From Actinomycetota bacterium (lineage in GTDB: Bacteria; Actinomycetota; Acidimicrobiia; IMCC26256; VFJJ01): 64,000 bases of DNA. The translations under genes were made by a program, and so were the position numbers. Shown piece after piece: positions 39,854 to 48,487 of this stretch. Where the stretch lies: positions 31,536 through 95,535 of the forward strand of contig VFJJ01000026.1 in the NCBI GenBank assembly GCA_009886115.1, written 5' to 3'. Under the pieces are notes generated by a model, which was given only the letters and a program-made list of their open reading frames with translations, ran no database searches and was not told the DNA's origin. Each line of letters begins with the position of its first letter. Within the stretch, counting starts at the first letter, position 1.

Positions 39854-40872
39854 GCGCCAACGCGCCCGAGCGTCCCGCCACGGTTCCGTTGCGGTCGGTC
39901 CTGTTCGTCCCCGGGTCCGAGGCCGACGAGCTCGACGCCGCCCTCGACTCCGGCGCCGATGCGCTCGTCATCGATCTCGAGGAGCCGCGCACACCGTTCA
40001 CCGACACCGACCGGGTGGCCGCCCGATCGCTCGTCCGACGCTTCCTCGGCGACGGTCGCAGCGGCGCTGGCATGGGCGGTCACGGAGACGGCGGCGCCCG
40101 GCCGGGTACCGACGCTCACACCAACGCCACGCCCGTCCTCTTCGCCCGGGTCAACGGGCCGTGGACCGGGCGGATGCTCGGTGACCTGCGAGCGGTGCTG
40201 GGCCCGTCGCTCACCGGGATCCTGCTCCCGAAGATCACCGGTCCCGACGACGTGATCGCCGCCGACGCCCTCCTCCTGAACATGGAGCACGAGCTGGGCC
40301 TACCGGTCGATCGCACGATCATCTACCCGATACTCGAGACGGCCCAGGCCATCCGCAATGCCTACGACATCGCCATGGCGTCACCCCGCGTCGCGTACAT
40401 GGGCGGAGCCATCTCCCGCTTCGGCGACATCCACCAGGCCCTCGGCTACCGGTGGACGGCCGAGGGCCGCGAGACGCTCCACGTGCGATCCCGGGTCCTG
40501 GTCGACGCCAAGGCGGCCGGAATCCGTTACCCGATCTCGGGGATGTGGGGCGGGCCGGTCGACGATCTCGACGGGCTCCGAGCCTTCGCGAGCGAGCTCC
40601 GCGACCTCGGCTACTACGGGATGATGCTGGGGCACGCCGCGCACATCGAGGTCGTGCACGACGTCTTCACGCCCTCGGTCGCCGAGGTGGCGCTGTGGCA
40701 GGAGCTCGTCGACCTGGCCGACCGAGCGGCCGTGGAGGGCGGAGGCCCCATCCGACGAGACGACCCCGACTCGGGCGAGCTCCAGGTGGTCCACCTGGCC
40801 CATGTGGGTTCGGCGCGCCTGAACCTCGAATGGGCCCAAGCCCTTCCCGCCAGCGCCACGGAGCCACGGTAG
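39850..40872 (+). CDS. HpcH/HpaI aldolase / citrate lyase beta family protein
   Basis: RSVLFVPGSEADELDAALDSGADALVIDLEEPR, ILLPKITGPDDVIAAD, YPILETAQAIRNAYDIA, GYYGMMLGHAAHIEVVHDVFTPS. Confidence 0.87.
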   Translation: MSANAPERPATVPLRSVLFVPGSEADELDAALDSGADALVIDLEEPRTPFTDTDRVAARSLVRRFLGDGRSGAGMGGHGDGGARPGTDAHTNATPVLFARVNGPWTGRMLGDLRAVLGPSLTGILLPKITGPDDVIAADALLLNMEHELGLPVDRTIIYPILETAQAIRNAYDIAMASPRVAYMGGAISRFGDIHQALGYRWTAEGRETLHVRSRVLVDAKAAGIRYPISGMWGGPVDDLDGLRAFASELRDLGYYGMMLGHAAHIEVVHDVFTPSVAEVALWQELVDLADRAAVEGGGPIRRDDPDSGELQVVHLAHVGSARLNLEWAQALPASATEPR

Positions 40873-40897
40873 GCCTCGAACGTGGCGTCGAAGTTGC

Positions 40898-40923
40898 CGT
40901 CGCTCACGACGACGTGAGCGACG
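40898..40923. terminator. Perfect hairpin between convergent genes, possible bidirectional terminator
   Basis: cgtcgctcacg-acga-cgtgagcgacg: 11-bp perfect arms, 4-nt loop; no T-tract, so intrinsic termination is uncertain. Confidence 0.5.
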
Positions 40924-43900
40924 AGCCCCGTTCCCTGCCCTGCGATGCGGCCAGCGCTCGAATCGCGGCGACGATCTGCTCGATGACGACGGAGGTCGGC
41001 TGCGTGCGGCCCTGCTCCGCTGCGTCGGTGAACCGGGCCTCGCCCAAGCGTTCGCGAAGATCGTCGACCACGGCGGCCAGGTTGGCGGCCGCGGCGGGCT
41101 CGAAGGGAAAGGCGCGCACGGCGCCGGCTTGTTCGAGCGCGCCGTGGATGGTCGCAGCCAGCTCATCCGCGCCCAGCAGGTGACAGATGCCGAGCACATG
41201 ACGCAACGACAGCCATTGGTTGGCCCAGTCGCCGGCCCGGTGCCATGCGGTGATCACGTCGGCGAACGCCGTGAGCGCCGCGAGCGGCTCACCCTCGTTG
41301 GCTCTCAGCCAGAGGGTCTCGGTGCGAGCGAACAGCTCGAACCACACGTTGCCGACGTCGTTGGCGATGGCTTCGCTGTGCTGGAGCTCCTTCTTGGCCT
41401 GGGTCGGTCGGGTGGTCGCCAACCAGATGCCCCGCGCGTACGCAGCTTGGGCCAGGGCCGTGGGATTGCGGCACTGCGATGCTGCCACGGCCGCTCGCTC
41501 CGCGTAGACGAGGCCGGCGTCGACACCGGCGGTGCTGGTCTCCGACAGCGAGCGCATGTAGCAGGCATGAGCGATTCGAGCTTCGTCGCCCGAGGCCACG
41601 GCGCCCTCGACCAGGCGCGCCAGGGCAGCCTGCGACCGTTCGGGGTCAGCGCGAAAGACATAGGCGTTGCTGAGGGCCCGCTCGGCCAGGCCCAAGGTGT
41701 CGGTGCCGTACCGGCTGGCCGAGGCGATCGACCGCTCGCCGAGATCGATGGACGCGTCGATCTCGCCCCGCACGAACCGACCGTACGCAACGATGCCCCA
41801 GGCTGCGGCTGCGAGCGGCTGGGTTTCGGCACCCTCATGCGCCAATGCGGCTTCGGCCCAGCCGATCAGCTCGTAGCGGAGCCGGCGGAACGCGTGCTCG
41901 CGTGCCGCGACGACGATGCGGAACGCCGTCTCGAGATCATTGGTGTGCAATGCGTTCCGTACCGCGAGCCGGAGGTCGTCGAACAGGCGGTCGAAGGCAC
42001 GGTGCCAGGCGCGTTCATCGACATCGTGGAGGCCAGCGGCTCCGCGTTCGCACATCTCGGCGATCCAGGCGCCGTGGCGCGCCGCGAGCTCCGGCCCTTC
42101 CGCATCCGACAGCGAGCCACCGTAGGCGCGAAGGGTTTCGAGCAGGCGGTACGTCGTGCGGGGACCGGCGACGGCTTGGACCATCGACTTGTCGACGAGG
42201 GAGCCCATCATCAAGGCAACGGAGTCACGCGGCACATCCCCGTAGCCGCAGACCTGTTCCACGGCTTCGAGGTCGAACGAACCGGCAAAGATGGACAACC
42301 GTCGGAAGAGCTGCTGCGCCCCGGGGTCGAGGAGCTGGTACGACCAGTCGACGAGCACCTTGAGTGAGCGGTGGCGCTGATCGGACACCCGGCTCGAGCC
42401 AGCCAGCAGGCTGAAGCGATCGCCGAGGCGTTGGATCATCTCGGTCGGGGAGAGCGCCCGGGTTCGAGCTGCGGCCAACTCGATGGCGAGCGGGATCCCG
42501 TCGAGATGCCGGCACAGATCGGCGACGGCGCCAACGGTGAGCTCGTCGGGATCGAAGTCGGGGTTCGCGGCCTGGGCGCGTCGCATGAAGAGCGCGACCG
42601 CAGGCGACGCCAGAGTCTCGGCCGCCGAGCACCCGTCCTGGGCAACGGGTAACGCCAGGACCTTGTAGACCGTTTCGCCGGGGATGGCGAGCGGCTCTCG
42701 GCTGGTGGCGAGCACCCGGACATCGGGACAGACCCGGAGCAGCCGCTCAGCGAAGCCGGCGATGGTGTCGAGGACATGCTCGCAGTTGTCGAGCACCAAC
42801 AGGAGCGGTCGAGCGCCCGCCACGCCCAGCAGATCGAGCACCGACTCCGTCACGGACCGCCCTTGTTGGGTCTGTACGCCGAGCTGGGTCGCCAACGCCG
42901 CGACGACGCTCTGGTCGTCACGGACGCGGGTCAGCTCGACCGTCTCGCTTCGGAGGCCGTGACGGCCCACCAGCTCGGCGGCCGCCCGCACGGCCAGCTG
43001 CGTCTTGCCGATGCCACCCGGGCCGAGCAAGGTCACGAGCGGTCGGCGCGAACAGAGCTCGACGATGCTCGCCAGATCCTCGTCGCGGCCGATGAGCGAC
43101 ACGGTGCCAGCATCGAACGCCACGACATCTCCGCCACCAGACGGGCTGGGTGCGGGCAGGGTGGCCAGCGTGGCCGGACGCGAGGGTCTGCGGAGGTGAG
43201 CCGCGTCCATGACCACGTCGCGCTCGAGGGCGACGAGCTCCACCGAGGGGTCGAGACCGAGATCGTCTCGGAGTCGGACCCGGTACTCGTTCGCAGTGCG
43301 GAGAGCGTCGCCCTGGCGTCCTGCACGGTGCAGCGCCAAGATCAGCTCCCGCCACGGCCTCTCTCGCCACGGATGATCGACGGTGATCGCCTCGGCCTCG
43401 CTGGCGGCTCGCTCGTCGAGGCCCAGCGCCAGCAAGGCGGTCACTCTCGACTCGCGGGCATGGAGGCGCAACTCGGCCAGCCTGGCCACCTCGGCCAGCG
43501 CCCACCACTCGTTGGCGAACTCGGCGAACGCGTCGCCGCGCCACTGGGCCAGCGCCTCGTCCAGCAGGGCCACCGACCGCTCGGGCGAGCGCTCCAGCTG
43601 CTCCAACCCCGCTGCGAGGGTGGCTTCGAAGCGGTCGACGTCGGTCGTCGCCGGTTCGACGCTGAGCTGGTAACCGGGTGCCCGGCTCACCAGTCGAGCC
43701 GACGACGGCAGGAGTCGGCGCAGGCGGGACACGTACGCCTGGAGGGTGGGAACGGCGCTTTCGGGAGCATCGTCGCCCCACACCACCTCGACGAGACGTT
43801 CGGTGGTGACGACCGCGTTCCGATACAGGATCAGCGCGCCCAGCAGCCGCCGCGGCTTGGCTCCACCGACGTGGACCCGTCGACCATCGAGGTTGATGGA

Positions 43901-43969
43901 GATGGAGCCGAGGACGCACAGCGTCGCGACCTGGTTGCCGCCGTCCGCTGCTGGCGCCGCTTCAGCCAC
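40904..43969 (-). CDS. AfsR/SARP-type transcriptional regulator (BTAD + NB-ARC ATPase)
   Basis: VATLCVLGSISINLDGRRVHVGGAKPRRLLGALILYRNAVVTTERLVEVVWGDDAPESAVPTLQAYVSRLRRLL; VTLLGPGGIGKTQLAVRAAAEL; start GTG 43969 preceded by AAGGAGG (ORF track extends to 44158). Confidence 0.92.
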   Translation of the reverse strand: MAEAAPAADGGNQVATLCVLGSISINLDGRRVHVGGAKPRRLLGALILYRNAVVTTERLVEVVWGDDAPESAVPTLQAYVSRLRRLLPSSARLVSRAPGYQLSVEPATTDVDRFEATLAAGLEQLERSPERSVALLDEALAQWRGDAFAEFANEWWALAEVARLAELRLHARESRVTALLALGLDERAASEAEAITVDHPWRERPWRELILALHRAGRQGDALRTANEYRVRLRDDLGLDPSVELVALERDVVMDAAHLRRPSRPATLATLPAPSPSGGGDVVAFDAGTVSLIGRDEDLASIVELCSRRPLVTLLGPGGIGKTQLAVRAAAELVGRHGLRSETVELTRVRDDQSVVAALATQLGVQTQQGRSVTESVLDLLGVAGARPLLLVLDNCEHVLDTIAGFAERLLRVCPDVRVLATSREPLAIPGETVYKVLALPVAQDGCSAAETLASPAVALFMRRAQAANPDFDPDELTVGAVADLCRHLDGIPLAIELAAARTRALSPTEMIQRLGDRFSLLAGSSRVSDQRHRSLKVLVDWSYQLLDPGAQQLFRRLSIFAGSFDLEAVEQVCGYGDVPRDSVALMMGSLVDKSMVQAVAGPRTTYRLLETLRAYGGSLSDAEGPELAARHGAWIAEMCERGAAGLHDVDERAWHRAFDRLFDDLRLAVRNALHTNDLETAFRIVVAAREHAFRRLRYELIGWAEAALAHEGAETQPLAAAAWGIVAYGRFVRGEIDASIDLGERSIASASRYGTDTLGLAERALSNAYVFRADPERSQAALARLVEGAVASGDEARIAHACYMRSLSETSTAGVDAGLVYAERAAVAASQCRNPTALAQAAYARGIWLATTRPTQAKKELQHSEAIANDVGNVWFELFARTETLWLRANEGEPLAALTAFADVITAWHRAGDWANQWLSLRHVLGICHLLGADELAATIHGALEQAGAVRAFPFEPAAAANLAAVVDDLRERLGEARFTDAAEQGRTQPTSVVIEQIVAAIRALAASQGRERGSSLTSS

Positions 43970-43980
43970 ACGACCTCCTT

Positions 43981-44052
43981 GATTGGCTGGCGCTGATTGG
44001 CTGGCGCTTGATTGGCTGGCGCTGATTGGCTGGCGCTGGACTGGCTGGCGCC
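43981..44052. repeat. 14/15-bp tandem repeat x5 (gattggctggcgct) in the 5' leader of the SARP gene
   Basis: Read directly; the array ends where the Shine-Dalgarno complement cctcctt begins (43974-43980). Confidence 0.95.
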
Positions 44053-44164
44053 GAGCGCCTCCCGGGAGCACGACACTCGCATCCTTGCCGATCCTGGCTG
44101 CTCCTTGCAGATCTGCAAAGAGAGGTGCAGGTGATGTGCAAGGCGACGGGAGGACCATGGGGCC

Positions 44165-45028
44165 ATGACGAGCATGACCACTTCACCAGAGACCACATCC
44201 CCGGTGACTGCCACCCACCAACCCGACCTCGTCGCTGTGAAGGCCCGTCAACAGCGAACCTGGGCCGCCGGCGACTACGCCGTCGTCGGGGCAACGCTGC
44301 AGATCGTCGGTGAGCAGCTCTGCGAAGCCGCCGACGTCGGGCCCGACGATCGAGTGCTCGACGTGGCCACCGGCAACGGCGGGACGGCCATCGCCGCGGC
44401 CCGGCGCGGCTGCGACGTGGCCGGTGTCGACTACGTCCCGGCCCTGCTGGAGCGGGCGCGCCAGCGCGCCGCAGCCGAGGGTTTCACGGTCGCTTTCGAC
44501 GAAGCCGACGCCGAGGACCTCCCGTACCCCGACGCCTCGTTCGACCATGTGCTCTCCACGTTCGGCGTGATGTTCACCGCCGACCAGCAACGAGCCGCCG
44601 CCGAGCTCCTCCGGGTCTGCCGGCCGGGAGGGACCATCTCGCTGGCGAACTGGACTCCCGACGGGTTCATCGGTCAGCTGTTCAAGACCATCGGAGCGCA
44701 CAACCCGCCCCCTGCAGGAGCAGCGTCGCCGGCGCTGTGGGGAACCGAGCCGCACCTCCGCACGCTGCTCGGAGCCGGGATCGTCGACCTTCGGATCGTC
44801 CGGCGCGACTACGTCTTCCGGTATCGCTCGGCCGAGCATTTCCTGGACGTGTTCCGCACCTACTACGGCCCGATGCTGAAGGCCTTCGAGGCGCTCGACG
44901 ACGCCGGGCGGGACGCCCTCGCCGGCGACATCCGCCAACTGCTGACGAACCTGAACACCTCGCCCGAGTACCTCCGCATCCCTGCGGCCTATCTCGAGGT
45001 CGTGGCCACCAGAGCTCCAGCGTCGTAA
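44165..45028 (+). CDS. Class I SAM-dependent methyltransferase
   Basis: VLDVATGNGGTAIAAARRGCDVAGVDYVPALLERARQRA, EADAEDLPYPDASFDHVLSTFGVMF. Confidence 0.9.
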   Translation: MTSMTTSPETTSPVTATHQPDLVAVKARQQRTWAAGDYAVVGATLQIVGEQLCEAADVGPDDRVLDVATGNGGTAIAAARRGCDVAGVDYVPALLERARQRAAAEGFTVAFDEADAEDLPYPDASFDHVLSTFGVMFTADQQRAAAELLRVCRPGGTISLANWTPDGFIGQLFKTIGAHNPPPAGAASPALWGTEPHLRTLLGAGIVDLRIVRRDYVFRYRSAEHFLDVFRTYYGPMLKAFEALDDAGRDALAGDIRQLLTNLNTSPEYLRIPAAYLEVVATRAPAS

Positions 45029-45041
45029 CCGCAGCCCGCAC

Positions 45042-45080
45042 CAGCAATCCGACAGCTATCGGCGCAGTCCGGCGCCAATC
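45042..45080. promoter_or_regulatory. Roughly 11-bp-phased direct repeats upstream of cupin gene
   Basis: cagcaatccga cagctatcggcg cagtccggcg ccaatca; ggcgccaatca resembles the SARP-leader repeat. Confidence 0.3.
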
Positions 45081-45096
45081 ACAGGAGGACGATCAC

Positions 45097-45486
45097 ATGC
45101 GTATCGCCAAGCACGACGTACCGGTGAAGATCGAGGTTCCGGGAGCCACGGCCCGTCAGGTCCCCGATTTCGGTGACGCCACCGGCTTCGGGGTGATCGG
45201 CGGGGAGTACTTCTCCCTCGGCGCCGGTACCGACATCGCCCCGCTCCTGCAGGGTCTCGACGGCGACGCCTGCCACGCACCACATTGGGGATACCTGATC
45301 TCCGGCGACCTCGTCGTCTCGTACACCGACGGGACCGAGGACACGTGCACGGGCGGCGACCTCTTCCATTGGCCTCCCGGCCACAGCGTTCGGGTCACGA
45401 GCGACGCCGAGGTGGTGCTCTTCAGCCCACAGAAGGAGCACACCGAGGTGATGGACCACATGCTCGCCAAGATCGCCGGTTCGTGA
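45097..45486 (+). CDS. Cupin-like small protein
   Basis: 129 aa; HWGYLISGDLVVSYTDGTEDTCTGGDLFHWPPGHSVRVTSDAEVVLFSP; SD AGGAGGA before ATG. Confidence 0.75.
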   Translation: MRIAKHDVPVKIEVPGATARQVPDFGDATGFGVIGGEYFSLGAGTDIAPLLQGLDGDACHAPHWGYLISGDLVVSYTDGTEDTCTGGDLFHWPPGHSVRVTSDAEVVLFSPQKEHTEVMDHMLAKIAGS

Positions 45487-45710
45487 CCTGTGCGGGCTCC
45501 GTCGTGCTCACGGCGCCCGAGCTACGCACGACATCAGGGGGCTCCGACACAGGCGGGCTCCGACGTCAGAACCCGGCACCGGGAACGTCGCAGCACCCGG
45601 CGGCGAGCTTCAGGGCGGCGATGGGCGACCTGCTCGACGCCGTTTCGAGCCCCGGCGCGCTCACCCGCACCGTGACGACGTCCACGTGTTCAGGCTCGGC
45701 GTCCCAACCG

Positions 45711-47459
45711 TCAGCTCGCGAGGAGCTGAGCCAGGTCGATCTCGACGGCGTCGAGGGCGGCGTCGGCGATGGACCGCTCGGACGCCACGATCTCCATATA
45801 GGCCTTGAGCTTGGGCTCGGTACCGCTCGGGCGGATCACGACCCGACCGCGGTCTTCCAAGGTCACGATCAATCCGTCGGTGGGTGGGAGGTCGTCGACC
45901 CCGGGGAGCAGATCGACCCACATCACGACGCGGCGTCCTCCGAGGCTCGCCGGGGGGTTGGCCCGGAGGCGCTCCATACCCCGGGAGATGACGCTGAGCC
46001 CGTCGGGACCGCTCACCCGGAGCGTCCACGGACGGGTCACGTGCAGGCCATGCCGACGAGCGAGGTCGGCGAGCATCTCGGTGACCGATGAGCCCTGCGC
46101 CGAGAGCCCGGCGACGAGCTCGGCCATCACCAGCCCGGCGCTGAGGCCGTCCTTGTCGCGCACGGCGCCGCCGACGTCGTAGCCCAGGGCCTCCTCGTAG
46201 CCCAGCACGAAACGGTGATCGGGCCGGACGAGCGCCGCTGACTCGATCCACTTGAAGCCCGTGAGCGTGCGCGCGCTCACGGCCCCGTGGTGCTCGGCGA
46301 TGCGTTCGACAAGGGTGCCCGAGGCCACCGTCGAGACCACGAGCCGGGGCCGCGTGTCACCCGAGGCGCCCGAGGCTCCCGAGGCTCCCGAGGCGCCGGC
46401 TCGTTGCAGCAGATGCTCGGCGAGCAGGGCTCCGGTCTCGTCGCCGGTGAGCGTTCGCCAGCCTGCGGGCGCGCTCGGGTCGGGGATGGCCACCGCCAGC
46501 CGGTCGGCGTCGGGGTCGTTGGCGATGATCACCTGGGCCTCGGTCTCACGAGCCAGCGCCATCGCCCGGTCGAGCGCTCCGGGCTCCTCCGGATTGGGAA
46601 AGGCGACCGTGGGAAAGTCGGGATCGGGGTCGAACTGCTCCTGCACCCGATGGGGCGGCGCGAACCCGGCCTGGTCGAGCAGCGAGCAGAACGGCGCCCC
46701 ACCCACGCCGTGCATGGCCGTGTACACCACCACGAGCCGGCGAGGGCCTCGCGGATCGACGAGCGCGAGCGCATCGTGCTCGTAGGCGGCGACGAGATCG
46801 TCGGGCACCGGCTCGACCGCGTCGGGGGCAGCTGGCAGGCCGCGAACGTTGTCGACGGCGACCATGTGCGCAGCGATGCAGGCGTCGACGGGCGGACGGA
46901 TCTGGGCGCCGTCGCCCCAATAGACCTTGTAGCCGTTGTCGGGCGCGGGATTGTGGCTCGCCGTCACCATGATCCCGGCCGCCGTACCGAGTTGGCGTAC
47001 GGCGTAGGCCAACCACGGCGTGGGGCCGATCGTCGGGAAGGCCATCACCCGCAGGCCGGCCCCGGCGATCACGGCTGCGCTGTCGGCTGCGAACTCGGCC
47101 GAGCCGTGCCGCGCGTCGCGTCCGATCACGACCCCCCGATCGGCGGCGTCGGAAACGGCATCGAGGAGATGGCGAGCCAGCCCGACCGCCGCCCGCCGCA
47201 CGACAGCCCGGTTCATCCGGTTGGGGCCCGCGCCCACGATGCCCCGCAGCCCGGCGGTTCCGAACTCCAGCAGGCCGCTGAACCGCTCGGCGAGCTCGGC
47301 GTCGGCTACTTCGGCGTCGGCTGCGCCGATGGCGAACGCTCCACGCTCCGGTTGCGCCTCGGCCCGAGCGACGAGGTCCTCGAGCTCGGCCCGGGTCGCC
47401 GGATCGGGATCGTCGGCGATCCAGGCGCGAACCCGGGCCGCGAGACGGCCGTCGATCAC
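45711..47459 (-). CDS. Phosphomannomutase/phosphoglucomutase family (phosphopentomutase activity possible)
   Basis: FGTAGLRGIVGAGPNRMNRAVV, IMVTASHNPAPDNGYKVYWG, NDPDADRLAVAIPD, GYEEALGYDVG, RPSGTEPKLKAYME. Confidence 0.92.
   Translation of the reverse strand: MIDGRLAARVRAWIADDPDPATRAELEDLVARAEAQPERGAFAIGAADAEVADAELAERFSGLLEFGTAGLRGIVGAGPNRMNRAVVRRAAVGLARHLLDAVSDAADRGVVIGRDARHGSAEFAADSAAVIAGAGLRVMAFPTIGPTPWLAYAVRQLGTAAGIMVTASHNPAPDNGYKVYWGDGAQIRPPVDACIAAHMVAVDNVRGLPAAPDAVEPVPDDLVAAYEHDALALVDPRGPRRLVVVYTAMHGVGGAPFCSLLDQAGFAPPHRVQEQFDPDPDFPTVAFPNPEEPGALDRAMALARETEAQVIIANDPDADRLAVAIPDPSAPAGWRTLTGDETGALLAEHLLQRAGASGASGASGASGDTRPRLVVSTVASGTLVERIAEHHGAVSARTLTGFKWIESAALVRPDHRFVLGYEEALGYDVGGAVRDKDGLSAGLVMAELVAGLSAQGSSVTEMLADLARRHGLHVTRPWTLRVSGPDGLSVISRGMERLRANPPASLGGRRVVMWVDLLPGVDDLPPTDGLIVTLEDRGRVVIRPSGTEPKLKAYMEIVASERSIADAALDAVEIDLAQLLAS
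46361..46396 (-). repeat. 9-bp tandem repeat x4 (ccgaggctc / ccgaggcgc) inside the phosphohexomutase CDS
   Basis: Encodes a GASGASGASGAS-type insertion. Confidence 0.9.
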
Positions 47460-48487
47460 CAGGCGAGCTCTCGACGAGCGAGGGCGCGGAGATCGACCGA
47501 CGGGCGAGCCCCGAGGTGGGTGATGACCTCGGCCGCGGCCAACGAACCGAGCCGCGCGCACATGGTGAGGTCGGCGCCGTTGGTGTAGCCGTGGAGGAAA
47601 CCCGCGGCGTAGAGGTCGCCGGCCCCGGTGGTGTCGACCTTGTGGTCGACCGGATGGGCGGGCACGTCGATCACGCCGTCGTGGGTGACGATCACCGATC
47701 CCTCGGGCCCCCGGGTCAGCGCGGCGATCTTCACGTGTCCGCGTACCCGTTCGACGGCCGTGTCGAAGTCGTGCACCCGGTACAGCGAACAGATCTCGAC
47801 CTCGTTGGCAAAGACGATCTCGATCCCGTCGTCCATGAGCTGCAGCCATTCCGGACGGTGACGCTCCACGCAGAACCCGTCGGACAGGCTGATGGCCACC
47901 TCCCGGCCGGCGTCGTGGGCGGTCGATGCGGCCTTCCAGTACGCCTGCTTGGCCTCGGGACGGTCGAAGAGGTAGCCCTCCATGTAGGTGACCTTCGCCC
48001 GGGCCACGAGCTCGGTGCGCACCTCGGCCGGACCGAACTCAGCCGAGACGCCGAGGCAGGTGTGCATCGTGCGCTGGGCGTCGGGCGTGACGACGATGAG
48101 ACAGCGTCCTGTGGGGGTCCCGTCGACCACAGGCGGATTGGGGAACTCGACACCCGCCGCCTTGATGTCGTGCGTGAACACGTGTCCGAGCTGATCGGCC
48201 GAGACCTTGCCCAGATAGGCGACGCGAGAGCCGAACGACGCCAGCCCCACCATGGTGTTGGCCGCCGAGCCGCCCGAGATCTCGATGCCCGGTCCCATGG
48301 CCGCGTAGAGCGCCTCGGCCCGGTCGGTGTCGATGAGGGTCATCGAGCCCTTGGCCAGCTCCAGATTGTGGATGAACGCGTCGGACTCGCTGCTCAACAC
48401 GTCGACGAGAGCGTTGCCGATCCCGACGACGTCGTAGTCGGCTGTAGCGGCCGGCGGGGCCTGCTCGGCCGATCGGGGTTCGGTCAT
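47456..48487 (-). CDS. PfkB-family kinase, adenosine-kinase-like
   Basis: YDVVGIGNALVDVLSSESDAFI, ISGGSAANTMVGLASFGSRVAYLGKV, FANEVEICSLY, DTTGAGDLYAAGFLHG. Confidence 0.88.
   Translation of the reverse strand: MTEPRSAEQAPPAATADYDVVGIGNALVDVLSSESDAFIHNLELAKGSMTLIDTDRAEALYAAMGPGIEISGGSAANTMVGLASFGSRVAYLGKVSADQLGHVFTHDIKAAGVEFPNPPVVDGTPTGRCLIVVTPDAQRTMHTCLGVSAEFGPAEVRTELVARAKVTYMEGYLFDRPEAKQAYWKAASTAHDAGREVAISLSDGFCVERHRPEWLQLMDDGIEIVFANEVEICSLYRVHDFDTAVERVRGHVKIAALTRGPEGSVIVTHDGVIDVPAHPVDHKVDTTGAGDLYAAGFLHGYTNGADLTMCARLGSLAAAEVITHLGARPSVDLRALARRELAW

Noticed and set aside
43981-44052. CRISPR array
   Set aside because: Units are 14-15 bp with no spacers and no cas genes nearby
43970-44158. 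N-terminal extension of the SARP ORF through the tandem repeats
   Set aside because: Repeat units alternate 14/15 bp and a strong AAGGAGG precedes the GTG at 43969, so translation most likely starts after the repeats
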